Source: an uncultured Gemmobacter sp. (lineage in GTDB: Bacteria; Pseudomonadota; Alphaproteobacteria; Rhodobacterales; Rhodobacteraceae). Taken from it: 6,978 bases of DNA. Made by a program: the position numbers and the translations under genes. Of this stretch, positions 1 to 5,991 are shown one piece after another. The notes beneath the pieces are model-generated. The model saw nothing but the letters and a program-made list of their open reading frames with translations, did no database searches and was not told the DNA's origin. Position 1 is the stretch's first letter, and every line of letters starts with the position of its first letter. The stretch lies in the NCBI GenBank assembly GCA_937983495.1, contig CALKAA010000461.1:1-6978 (forward strand), given 5' to 3'.

Positions 1-47
1 GACCACCGAGATCTACCCTCTTTCCCTACACGACGCTCTTCCGATCT
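1..47 (+). other. Illumina P5/TruSeq adapter left on the contig end (artefact)
   Basis: These bases match the last 47 nt of the Illumina TruSeq universal (P5) adapter, ending in the diagnostic CGACGCTCTTCCGATCT, with one mismatch (C at position 17 where the adapter has A). Genomic sequence begins at position 48: reading the minus strand, the znuC Walker A codons GGC AAA TCC ACC are followed by a C and then by AGATCGG, the adapter's own ligation end. The stretch is not part of the organism. Translating znuC through it creates a false tail that starts IGRASCRER, a well-known adapter signature in protein databases, and stops at a TAG at 15-13. The adapter match is seen directly; the explanation as untrimmed read-through is inference, but nothing else fits. 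Confidence 0.98.
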
Positions 48-183
48 GGGTGGATTTGCCCGAGCCATTGGGGCCAAGGATGGTGACGATCTCGCCCGGC
101 GCGATGGAGAGGCTGACATCATGCAGCACCTCTTGCCCGCCCAGACGCACGCAGATGTGATCGGCCTGAACCAGCGCGCTCAT
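48..183 (-). CDS. znuC: Zinc ABC transporter ATP-binding protein ZnuC, N-terminal 45 residues only
   Basis: This is the cytoplasmic ATPase of the high-affinity zinc importer; it would pair with the membrane protein ZnuB and the binding protein ZnuA. Only the first 45 residues remain, about one sixth of the usual length. They show the start of an ABC nucleotide-binding domain: a β-strand region with LGGQEVLHDVSLSI, then the Walker A loop GPNGSGKST at residues 37-45. The gene is cut by the adapter junction at 47/48, so signature motif, Walker B and any downstream znuB are missing. The last genomic base (C on this strand) fits the Leu codon that normally follows GKST. The start at 183 is chosen because its ATG overlaps the zur stop as ATGA (183-180), implying translational coupling; an in-frame ATG at 207 lies inside zur. 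Walker A alone does not prove zinc specificity; the assignment rests on zur overlap and divergent znuA. Confidence 0.9.
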
Positions 184-653
184 GCGGCATCCTTGCAGGC
201 AGGGCAAAGGCCGGTGGCCTCCAGGCTGACACGATCGACGGCAAAGCCCATCTCGGCTGCGGCGGCCTCCAACGCGGCGCGGATCGGGGCCACAGGGGCC
301 TCGGCCACGGTGGCGCAGCGGTCGCAGATCAGGAAGGCCGGCGCATGGGTCTCGCCCGCATGCATGCAGGCGGTGAAGGCATTGAGCCGCTGGATGCGAT
401 GCGCAAGCCCTTGCTCCACAAGGAAATCCAGCGCGCGATACGCGACGGGCGGCTGGTTGCCATAGCCCTCGGCGGCCAGCCGTTGCAGCACATCATAGGC
501 CCCAAGCGCCTTATGCGCCTCCAGCAAGATCTCCAGCACGCGTTTGCGCACGGGGGTAAGCCGCGCGCCGCGCTCGGCCATCAGGGCCTCGGCCCGCGCC
601 AGACTGTCGCCCGCGCAATGGCTGTGATCGTGATGCTGGAAGGTCGGGTGCAT
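180..653 (-). CDS. zur: Zinc uptake regulator Zur (Fur family)
   Basis: Zinc-sensing repressor of 157 residues, normal for the family; with zinc bound it should shut off znuA and zur-znuC. The winged-helix DNA-binding part runs from about residue 17 to 92 (RLTPVRKRVLEIL at 31-43). The dimerisation part carries two CxxC pairs, C110/C113 (CDRC) and C150/C153 (CPAC), which form the structural zinc site in this family. By alignment from memory with E. coli Zur, H85, C96, H103 and E118 would form the sensory zinc site, and GLCPAC closely resembles the E. coli C-terminus. The N-terminus is histidine-rich (H2, H7, H8, H10, H12), which may add weak metal binding. The start at 653 has AAGAGG six bases upstream. 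It overlaps znuC by ATGA and diverges from znuA, the usual Zur locus of Rhodobacteraceae. CDRC, the full sensory site and context favour Zur over Fur, Mur or Irr. Confidence 0.95.
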   Translation of the reverse strand: MHPTFQHHDHSHCAGDSLARAEALMAERGARLTPVRKRVLEILLEAHKALGAYDVLQRLAAEGYGNQPPVAYRALDFLVEQGLAHRIQRLNAFTACMHAGETHAPAFLICDRCATVAEAPVAPIRAALEAAAAEMGFAVDRVSLEATGLCPACKDAA

Positions 654-669
654 CCGGGGCCTCTTGACC

Positions 670-684
670 TGTTATAGTATTACA
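670..684. promoter_or_regulatory. Putative Zur operator between zur and znuA
   Basis: TGTTATA-G-TATTACA is a 15-bp dyad with one mismatched pair out of seven, in an AT-rich island within the 70-bp gap between divergent zur (start 653) and znuA (start 724). It resembles the TGTTATA-N-TATAACA type of box I recall for alphaproteobacterial Zur. It also overlaps -10-like hexamers on both strands (TATAGT at 673-678 on plus, TATAAC over 676-671 on minus), so a bound repressor could block both promoters. No good -35 box is evident for either direction, although TTGACC lies at 664-669. The dyad is seen in the sequence; Zur as its ligand is inferred from position. Confidence 0.72.
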
Positions 685-723
685 TACATAGAAGGCCCTG
701 CCTGAAACGGAAGGGATGAAGTG

Positions 724-1749
724 ATGCGTTATACCATATCGACGATCTTGGCGAGCCTGCTGGCCACTGGGGCCGCGCTGGCAGAGGTGCCGAAAGTGGT
801 GACCGATTTCGCCCCGACCTATGGGCTGGTGTCGATGGTGATGGGTGATCTGGGCCAGCCGGAAATCCTGCTGGACAAGGGGGCCAATGCGCATGAGTTC
901 CAGTTGAAGCCCAGCCAGTCGGCGAGCTTGCAGGAGGCCGGTTTGGTGATCTGGGTCGGCCCGCGCATGTCGCCCTGGCTGGAGCGAGTGCTGGACAGCT
1001 TTGGTTCGGTGCCGCAATTGCGCCTGCTGGAGGTGAAGGGCGCGCATTTGCAGGAGTTCGGTTCCGAGGCCGCGCACGACCATGGCGGGGATGACCATGA
1101 GGGCCACGGGCATGAGGGGCATGATCATGAAGCGCATACCAAGGCGGGCCATGACCATGAAGGCCACGATCATGCCGAGGAGGGTCATGAAGGCCATAGC
1201 CATGAAGGGCATGAAGGCCACAGCCATGAAGGGATAGACCCGCATGCCTGGCTCGACCCCGCCAATGGCGCGGTCTGGCTGGAGGCGATTGCCGCGGAAC
1301 TGTCGCGGCTCGACCCGGAAAATGCCGCGACCTATGCCGCCAATGCAGAAAAGGCCAAGGCGCTGATCGCCGAAACCGATGCCAAGATCGCAGCACAGTT
1401 GAAGCCGGTGCAGGGCAAGCCTTTTGTGGTGTTCCACGATGCCTATGGCTATTTCGCGGCCCATTACGGGTTGAAAGTGGCCGGGTCGGTGGCGCTTGGC
1501 GATGCCACCTCGCCCGGTGCGGCGCATCTGCGGGCCTTGCAGGACAAGGCCGGGGCCGAGGCGCTGTGCCTGTTCCCCGAGGCGGGCCATGATGGCAAAC
1601 TGGTGGAGCAGATGGCCGAGGCGACAGGTGTGAAGCTGGGGGCCGCCCTGGACCCGGAAGGCGCGGCGCTGGAGCGCGATGCGCAGATTTATCCGGCCCT
1701 GCTGCAAGGTCTGGCGACGACCTTGACGGATTGCTTGACCCAGAACTGA
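724..1749 (+). CDS. znuA: Periplasmic zinc-binding protein ZnuA with histidine-rich loop
   Basis: Substrate-binding protein that captures zinc in the periplasm and delivers it to ZnuBC. The 341-residue product begins with a signal peptide (basic start, hydrophobic stretch about residues 5-16, cleavage after ATGAALA at 20). Expected cluster A-I zinc ligands are visible: H57 in NAHEF, H174 in DPHAWLDP and H238 in FHDAYGYF; E286 in FPEAGHD lies where the family often has an acidic fourth ligand. Between the N-lobe and DPHAWLDP sits a charged loop (118-168) with 18 histidines in GHDHEGH-like units, typical of ZnuA and absent from manganese-binding relatives. I prefer the ATG at 724, eight bases after GGAAGGG (709-715); a GTG at 721 would add one residue. 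It diverges from zur across the likely Zur box, so it should be induced by zinc starvation. znuB is not in the window. Confidence 0.95.
   Translation: MRYTISTILASLLATGAALAEVPKVVTDFAPTYGLVSMVMGDLGQPEILLDKGANAHEFQLKPSQSASLQEAGLVIWVGPRMSPWLERVLDSFGSVPQLRLLEVKGAHLQEFGSEAAHDHGGDDHEGHGHEGHDHEAHTKAGHDHEGHDHAEEGHEGHSHEGHEGHSHEGIDPHAWLDPANGAVWLEAIAAELSRLDPENAATYAANAEKAKALIAETDAKIAAQLKPVQGKPFVVFHDAYGYFAAHYGLKVAGSVALGDATSPGAAHLRALQDKAGAEALCLFPEAGHDGKLVEQMAEATGVKLGAALDPEGAALERDAQIYPALLQGLATTLTDCLTQN
1183..1230 (+). repeat. Tandem 24-bp duplication inside the ZnuA histidine loop
   Basis: Two adjacent 24-bp units (1183-1206 and 1207-1230) differ at two bases, both synonymous, and each encodes GHEGHSHE. 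They form the end of the longer histidine-rich stretch (1075-1227, residues 118-168), whose earlier part is built of looser GHDHEGH-like units. Near-identity at DNA level suggests recent duplication by slippage or unequal crossing-over. The unit is a whole number of codons, so gain or loss changes histidine number without a frameshift. Confidence 0.88.
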
Positions 1750-1769
1750 TCTGGGCTTGACCTCTGACA

Positions 1770-1804
1770 GCCCTCTCCTGTTGATAGCGCAAACAGGGGA
1801 GGGC
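1770..1804 (+). promoter_or_regulatory. 13-bp stem-loop enclosing the galM ribosome binding site
   Basis: The left arm GCCCTCTCCTGTT (1770-1782) pairs with AACAGGGGAGGGC (1792-1804) over all 13 positions in RNA: 12 Watson-Crick pairs and one U-G (1776/1798), with a 9-nt loop GATAGCGCA. The right arm contains the galM Shine-Dalgarno sequence AGGGGAGGG (1795-1803), which ends four bases before the ATG at 1808. The hairpin starts 21 bases after the znuA stop. No T-tract follows (the next bases are GCGATGATCC), so it is not a canonical intrinsic terminator. It could limit galM translation on znuA read-through RNA, act as a transcription end or processing point for znuA, or both. Pairing is seen; function is inferred. 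Confidence 0.7.
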
Positions 1805-1807
1805 GCG

Positions 1808-2773
1808 ATGATCCGGGACTTTGGCACGACAGCGACGGGCGAGGCGGTGCAAGCGGTGACGTTGCGGGCCGGGCATTTGCGCGCCACGATCCTGACCCTT
1901 GGCTCGATCTTGCAGGATGTCCGGCTGGAGGGGGTGGCGCATGGTCTGACTCTCGGCTCTGACAAGGTGGCCGATTATCAGGGGCAGATGCGGCACCATG
2001 GCTCGTTGGTGGGGCCGGTGGCCAACCGGATCGGTGGTGCGCAGGCCATGGTGGGCGGGCAGCTCTGCCATTTCGACCCCAACCAACAGGGCCGCCACAC
2101 GCTGCATTCTGGTGCTGCGGGCTGCCAGTTCAAGCTGTGGCAGATGGTGGAGGCGGGCGCGGATCGGCTGGTGCTGAGCCTCGATCTGCCGGATGGCGAG
2201 GGCGGTTTTCCCGGCAACCGGACAATCACCGCACTGTGGGAAGCGCTGCCTCCGGCCACGCTGCGGCTGACGCTGACGACCACCAGCGATGCCGATACGT
2301 TGGTGAACCTGACCAACCACTCCTATTGGAACCTTGATGGCAGCCCGACCTGGGCGGGCCACAGCCTGCGCATCGCGGCGGAACAGGTAACCGAGGTGGA
2401 TGCCGATCTGATCCCCACAGGGCGGCTGCTGCCGGTGGCGGGCACGCCGCTGGACCTGCGCGCGGGGCGGGTGATTGCGCCGGGCGATCCGTCGATGGAC
2501 ACCAATTTCTGCCTGTCAGACAGGCCGCAGCCGATGCGCGATGTGCTGTGGCTGACCGGGCAAAGCGGGCTCACGATGACGCTGGCCACCACCGAACCGG
2601 GCGTGCAGGTCTATGACAACCGCAAACCGGGCCGTCCGGGGCAGGAGGCTTGGGAGGGTCTCGCCATCGAGCCGCAGCACTGGCCCGATGCGCCGAACCA
2701 GCCGGGCTTCCCCTCGATCCTGCTGCGGGCAGGGGAGGCGAAGGTGCAGGCGATGGAGTGGCGGTTCAGCTGA
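1808..2773 (+). CDS. galM: Aldose 1-epimerase (galactose mutarotase family)
   Basis: Cytoplasmic enzyme interconverting the α and β anomers of aldoses such as galactose or glucose. The 321-residue protein is slightly shorter than E. coli GalM (about 346) but shows family motifs in order: NRIGGA at 73-78, TLHSG around H97/H100, FPGN at 134-137, NLTNHSYWNL at 167-176 with the catalytic-acid histidine H171, substrate-binding D231 in MDTNFCL, and catalytic-base candidate E288 in AIEPQHWPDAPN. No signal peptide is seen. The start at 1808 has a very strong Shine-Dalgarno (AGGGGAGGG); a TTG frame start at 1757 would add 17 residues with no site. No other galactose genes are nearby, so the physiological sugar cannot be named. 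It lies 58 bp after znuA on the same strand, separated by the hairpin over its binding site, and converges with puuD. General YeaD-type mutarotases are less likely given NLTNHSYWNL. Confidence 0.92.
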   Translation: MIRDFGTTATGEAVQAVTLRAGHLRATILTLGSILQDVRLEGVAHGLTLGSDKVADYQGQMRHHGSLVGPVANRIGGAQAMVGGQLCHFDPNQQGRHTLHSGAAGCQFKLWQMVEAGADRLVLSLDLPDGEGGFPGNRTITALWEALPPATLRLTLTTTSDADTLVNLTNHSYWNLDGSPTWAGHSLRIAAEQVTEVDADLIPTGRLLPVAGTPLDLRAGRVIAPGDPSMDTNFCLSDRPQPMRDVLWLTGQSGLTMTLATTEPGVQVYDNRKPGRPGQEAWEGLAIEPQHWPDAPNQPGFPSILLRAGEAKVQAMEWRFS

Positions 2774-2788
2774 CCGCACGATGGGCCG

Positions 2789-4021
2789 TCAGAGCGCGGG
2801 GCTTTGCCCGGCAGCGCGGAACCAGTCGATGATCTGCTGGCGCTCCTGCGGTTCGATATAGCTCAGGTTGGCCGGGGGCATGGCATGGCTGACCCCGGCT
2901 TGCAGATAGATGCGCCGGGCCTCATGGGCGATCTGTTCGGGCGTTTCCAGCAGCACGCCTTTGGGTGCCCAATACATGCCTTCCCAAGCGGGTTCGGCGG
3001 CGTGACACATCGAACAGCGGCCCTGCACGATCGAGGTGACCTCCTCAAACCCTGGCGCGCTGGCATAGACCAGCGCCTGCCCCTTCAGGGCGGTCTGTTC
3101 GGCGGGTGCCTCGGGCCGGATCGAGGAAAGCCAGGCAATCAGGATCATCAGGATCACCGTTGCCGCCCATGTCCAATAGGGCGCACCTTTGCGGGCATGC
3201 TGGGTGTTGAACCAATGCCGGATCGTCACCCCCATCAGGAAGACCAGCGCCGCGATGATCCAGTTGTATTGCGTGGCAAAGGCGAGGGGGTAATGGTTGG
3301 ACAACATCAAAAACAGAACAGGCAGCGTCAGATAATTGTTATGCGTGCTGCGCTGTTTTGCGATTTTCCCATATTTCGGGTCCGGCTTGCGCCCGGCCTT
3401 CAGATCGGCCACCACCACGCGCTGATTGGGCATGATGATGAAGAACACATTGGCCGACATGATCGTGGCGGTAAACGCCCCCAGATGCAGCAGCGCCGCC
3501 CGACCCGAAAACACCGAGGCGTAGAAATAGCTCATCGCCACCAGCACCCCGAACAGCGCCACCATCAGCACGGTCTGATTGGCATTCACGAAGGTCTTGC
3601 ACAGCGTGTTATAGGCGATCCAGCCGAAGGCCAGCGAGGCCATGGAGATGAGGATGGCCTGCCAGGTTTGCAGCTCCATCACCGCAGGATCGACCAGATA
3701 GAACTCGGCCCCCAGATAATAAACCAGCACCAGCATGGTGAAGCCTGACACCCAGGTCATGTAGCTTTCCCATTTGAACCACACCAGATGATCGGGCATC
3801 GCGGCAGGGGCGACCAGATATTTCTGGATGTGATAAAAGCCACCGCCATGCACCTGCCATTCCTCACCATCGGCGCCGGAGGCCAGATTGCGGTCGCGGT
3901 GCAGCCCAAGGTCCAGCGCGATGAAGTAAAAGCTCGACCCGATCCAGGCGATGGCCGTGATCACATGGGTCCAGCGCACGGCAAATTCGATCCATTCCCA
4001 GATCACCGCAAAGTCATACAT
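2789..4021 (-). CDS. puuD: PuuD-type membrane urate hydroxylase with C-terminal cytochrome c domain
   Basis: Integral membrane enzyme predicted to oxidise urate to 5-hydroxyisourate and feed electrons to cytochrome c; the family was characterised in Agrobacterium and replaces soluble uricase. The 410-residue protein has about eight hydrophobic segments (roughly 15-36, 88-108, 121-140, 148-168, 176-197, 229-246, 252-268, 283-300), beginning with WTHVITAIAWIGSSFYFIALD, typical of the urate oxidase N-terminal family. After residue 310 a cytochrome c domain follows: heme-binding CSMCH at 336-340 and probable axial methionine M381 in MPPAN. The domain should face the periplasm. The start at 4021 has GGGGGAGG five bases upstream; an upstream in-frame ATG lacks such a site, and further extension would run antisense through the regulator gene. 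No other purine-degradation genes are in the window. It diverges from a LysR-type regulator (126-bp gap) and converges on galM (15-bp gap). Substrate is inferred from family. Confidence 0.9.
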   Translation of the reverse strand: MYDFAVIWEWIEFAVRWTHVITAIAWIGSSFYFIALDLGLHRDRNLASGADGEEWQVHGGGFYHIQKYLVAPAAMPDHLVWFKWESYMTWVSGFTMLVLVYYLGAEFYLVDPAVMELQTWQAILISMASLAFGWIAYNTLCKTFVNANQTVLMVALFGVLVAMSYFYASVFSGRAALLHLGAFTATIMSANVFFIIMPNQRVVVADLKAGRKPDPKYGKIAKQRSTHNNYLTLPVLFLMLSNHYPLAFATQYNWIIAALVFLMGVTIRHWFNTQHARKGAPYWTWAATVILMILIAWLSSIRPEAPAEQTALKGQALVYASAPGFEEVTSIVQGRCSMCHAAEPAWEGMYWAPKGVLLETPEQIAHEARRIYLQAGVSHAMPPANLSYIEPQERQQIIDWFRAAGQSPAL

Positions 4022-4147
4022 GACCGCCTCCCCCTGCTGGCTGATGAAAAAGCTATACCGAGGCATATCTTTTCGGATAATTCCATCAAATGCGGGATCA
4101 CTTTCAAATGCTCGCAGAAAATGCTCCTGAATGGAAGCGTGGCCCCC
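4022..4147. promoter_or_regulatory. Divergent promoter/operator region between puuD and the LysR-type gene
   Basis: This 126-bp gap is the most AT-rich non-coding stretch in the middle of the window, and in the usual LysR arrangement would hold both promoters and the regulator's binding site. Visible candidates are a -10-like GATAAT at 4076-4081 for the rightward gene, and TATAGC (4057-4052 on the minus strand) for puuD; neither has a convincing -35. A short inverted pair CCGA (4058-4061) / TCGG (4073-4076) lies between them, with the T/A-rich spacing LysR sites often show. Bases 4026-4034 (minus strand) are the puuD ribosome binding site. A regulatory role is expected; exact elements are uncertain. 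Confidence 0.55.
4086..4126 (+). repeat. Three AAATGC direct repeats upstream of the LysR-type gene
   Basis: TCAAATGC occurs at 4086-4093 and again at 4104-4111, and AAATGCTC occurs at 4106-4113 and 4119-4126, so the core AAATGC appears three times within 37 bp, at 18- and 13-bp steps. All lie upstream of the chosen regulator start at 4148; the third overlaps an alternative ATG at 4121. They could be regulator half-sites, but the steps are uneven and the core is only six bases, so chance is possible. Confidence 0.4.
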
Positions 4148-5074
4148 ATGTCCTATGTGAACAACATCAAGATGTTCGTGCGTGTCTATGAATTGGGCAG
4201 CATGAGTGCGGCGGCGCGGGATCAGCGCACCTCGCCCGCTGTCGCCTCCGCGCGAATCTCGGAGCTGGAGAAGCATCTGGGCGTGCGGCTGTTCAACCGC
4301 ACCACGCGCAGCCTGCAACCGACCGAGAATGGCCGTATCTTCTATGAGGGGGCCCGCAAGGTGTTGGAGGCCATAGACGAGGCCGAGGCGGCGGTGGTGG
4401 ATGTGACGCAAAACCCGCGCGGCTCGATCTTCGTGGCGGCACCTTTGGGCATCGGGCGGCGGTTCATCGCGCCGCATGTGCCGGCCTTCAAGGATCTTTA
4501 CCCGCAGATCGACGTGCGGCTGCGCCTGTCGGATCGTAATGTGGATGTCACCGCCGAGGGGCTGGATGTGGCTTTCCACCTCGGGCTGTTGGAGGACAGC
4601 ACGCTGAAAGTGCGGCTTGTGGCCGATTGCCCGCGGGTGTTGTGTGCGGCACCTGGCTATATCGCGCGGCGCGGGAACCCGTCGGATGGTGCGGCGTTGG
4701 TGGAGGACAAGCATGATTGTCTGAACCTGCGCTTTCCGGGCGCGCGCGAGTTTCAATGGACCTTGCAGACGTCTGAGGGCCCGCGCCGCTTTGAGATCGG
4801 CGGGCCGTTTGAAAGTGATGATGGCGATGTGTTGACGGGCTGGGCCTTGGACGGGCGAGGGATCGTGATGAAGCCGATTTTTGAGGTGGCCGAGCATTTG
4901 CGCGCGGGCCACCTGGTGCCGGTGGCACAGGCCACGCCGCCGATGCCGACGCAGCTGTCTTGTCTGAGCCAGCACCGCCGCTTCCGCGACCCGAAAATCC
5001 GGCTGTTCGTGGATTTCATCGTGGGGCGTATCAAGGCCGATATGGCCGCGCGGATGGAAGGACTGGCGCTATGA
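4148..5074 (+). CDS. LysR-family transcriptional regulator
   Basis: Transcription factor of 308 residues, standard for the family. An N-terminal winged helix-turn-helix covers about residues 4-63: FVRVYELGSMSAAARDQ leads into recognition helix SPAVASARISELEKHLG, then VRLFNRTTRSLQPTENG. Residues 91-296 form a periplasmic-binding-protein-like effector domain of the CrgA/DsdC-like type, beginning GSIFVAAPLGIGRRFIAP. The effector is unknown; position opposite puuD makes urate or another purine catabolite the first guess. The start at 4148 is chosen because MSYVNNIKMFVRV matches the normal LysR N-terminus; GGAAG lies ten bases upstream, a weak site. An ATG at 4121 would add nine residues and has no better site. 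The stop overlaps the start of the next gene (ATGA, 5071-5074), which is unusual because LysR genes are more often transcribed alone. Autoregulation through the shared upstream gap is likely but unproven. Confidence 0.92.
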   Translation: MSYVNNIKMFVRVYELGSMSAAARDQRTSPAVASARISELEKHLGVRLFNRTTRSLQPTENGRIFYEGARKVLEAIDEAEAAVVDVTQNPRGSIFVAAPLGIGRRFIAPHVPAFKDLYPQIDVRLRLSDRNVDVTAEGLDVAFHLGLLEDSTLKVRLVADCPRVLCAAPGYIARRGNPSDGAALVEDKHDCLNLRFPGAREFQWTLQTSEGPRRFEIGGPFESDDGDVLTGWALDGRGIVMKPIFEVAEHLRAGHLVPVAQATPPMPTQLSCLSQHRRFRDPKIRLFVDFIVGRIKADMAARMEGLAL

Positions 5075-5982
5075 CGCTGAACCCAAAGGATATTTGCGTG
5101 GTGGCCAATCCCGGATCGGGCAAACAGAAACGGGCGGCGATCGAGGCGGCCATGACGGCCTTTGGCCCCGAGGTCACATTGCGGCACTGGCGCAAGGGGC
5201 AGGATCTGGAGGCGTTTGTGGCCAAGGCGGTGGCGGACGGGTTTTCCACCATCGTGGCCGCCGGGGGCGATGGCACGGTGATGGGCGTGGCCCATGCGCT
5301 GATGGGCACGCAAGCCAATCTGGCGGTGCTGCCTTTGGGCACATTCAATTATTTCGCGCGCGGCCTCGGCCTGCCACAAGAGCCGGAGGCGGCGGCCAAG
5401 GCCATTCTGGCAGGCCACCCGCAGCGCATTTCGGTGGGCACGGTGAATGGGCAGTTGTTTCTGAACAATGCCAGCATCGGGATTTACCCGACCATCCTGC
5501 AAGCGCGCGAGGATATTTACGCCCGTATGGGGCGCTCGCGTCTGCTGGCGCATTGGTCGGTCTTGCGCACGCTTTTGCGGTTTCAGCGTCCGGCTCGCAT
5601 GCAACTGGTGGCGGATGGCCAGGCCATGAGCCTGAAAACGCCGCTGATTTTCATCGCACGCTCGGCCTACCAGTTGGAGCGGTTCGGGCTGGAGGGGGCA
5701 AAGGCGATCAGCGATGACAAGCTGGTGGCCTTTGTGGCCCGTGGCGGCTCGCGCTGGCATCTGGTGAAGCTGGCGTTGCGGCTGGCCCTGCGGCGCGTGC
5801 AGGCGGGGCGCGATGTCGATCTGATCACCGCGCATGAGATCGACATTGCCACCGCCAAGCGCCGCCCCAAAGTGGCCTTCGATGGGGAGCGACGGCGGAT
5901 GCTCGCGCCGCTGTCATTCCGCATCGAGGATCAGGCGCTGTCGATCATCGTGCCGGATGCGGTGGATAGGGTCTCTGTGTAA
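5071..5982 (+). CDS. Diacylglycerol kinase family lipid kinase (YegS/BmrU-like)
   Basis: Soluble or membrane-associated lipid kinase of 303 residues that would transfer a phosphate from ATP to a lipid such as diacylglycerol. The catalytic domain shows NPGSGK at 13-18, nucleotide-binding GGDGT at 65-69, and PLGTFNYFARGLGLP at 88-102. The last motif differs from the common PLGTxNDFAR: aspartate is replaced by tyrosine, as in the alphaproteobacterial branch with NHFA or NYFA, so lipid specificity may differ from YegS. The C-terminal half forms the usual β-rich lobe, with an R/K-rich stretch at about 220-275. The start at 5071 overlaps the regulator stop (ATGA) and has GGAAGGA eight bases upstream (5056-5062), so coupled translation is likely. 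The phosphoesterase gene follows after nine bases. The family is secure; the substrate is not visible. NAD kinase is excluded by overall motif order. Confidence 0.92.
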   Translation: MTLNPKDICVVANPGSGKQKRAAIEAAMTAFGPEVTLRHWRKGQDLEAFVAKAVADGFSTIVAAGGDGTVMGVAHALMGTQANLAVLPLGTFNYFARGLGLPQEPEAAAKAILAGHPQRISVGTVNGQLFLNNASIGIYPTILQAREDIYARMGRSRLLAHWSVLRTLLRFQRPARMQLVADGQAMSLKTPLIFIARSAYQLERFGLEGAKAISDDKLVAFVARGGSRWHLVKLALRLALRRVQAGRDVDLITAHEIDIATAKRRPKVAFDGERRRMLAPLSFRIEDQALSIIVPDAVDRVSV

Positions 5983-5991
5983 GGTATTGGT

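Noticed and set aside
13..207. A complete 64-residue minus-strand protein with an ABC Walker A motif
   Set aside because: Its C-terminal end and stop codon are encoded by sequencing adapter; only 183-48 is genuine, as a truncated znuC.
1770..1804. Calling the znuA-galM hairpin a standard Rho-independent terminator
   Set aside because: The stem is strong, but the bases after it are GC-rich coding sequence without a T-tract, and the stem contains the galM ribosome binding site.
511..2362. Two long minus-strand open frames (484 and 560 codons) opposite znuA and galM, one with a methionine-rich stretch
   Set aside because: They are antisense to two well-supported genes. The methionine-rich part is just the reverse reading of the CAT histidine codons in the ZnuA loop, and the rest is Arg/Pro-rich as expected from GC-rich shadow frames.
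2770..2792. CTGAC/GTCAG inverted repeat covering both stop codons as a bidirectional terminator for galM and puuD
   Set aside because: The stem is only five base pairs with a 13-nt loop and no T-tract; it is too weak to call.
3788..4147. N-terminal extension of the LysR protein by 120 residues
   Set aside because: It is antisense to puuD and then crosses the divergent control region; a normal LysR N-terminus begins at 4148.
2789..4975. A 728-residue fusion with a novel N-terminal domain before PuuD
   Set aside because: The extra 318 residues are antisense to the LysR gene and have no family features; the strong ribosome binding site at 4026-4034 marks the real start at 4021.
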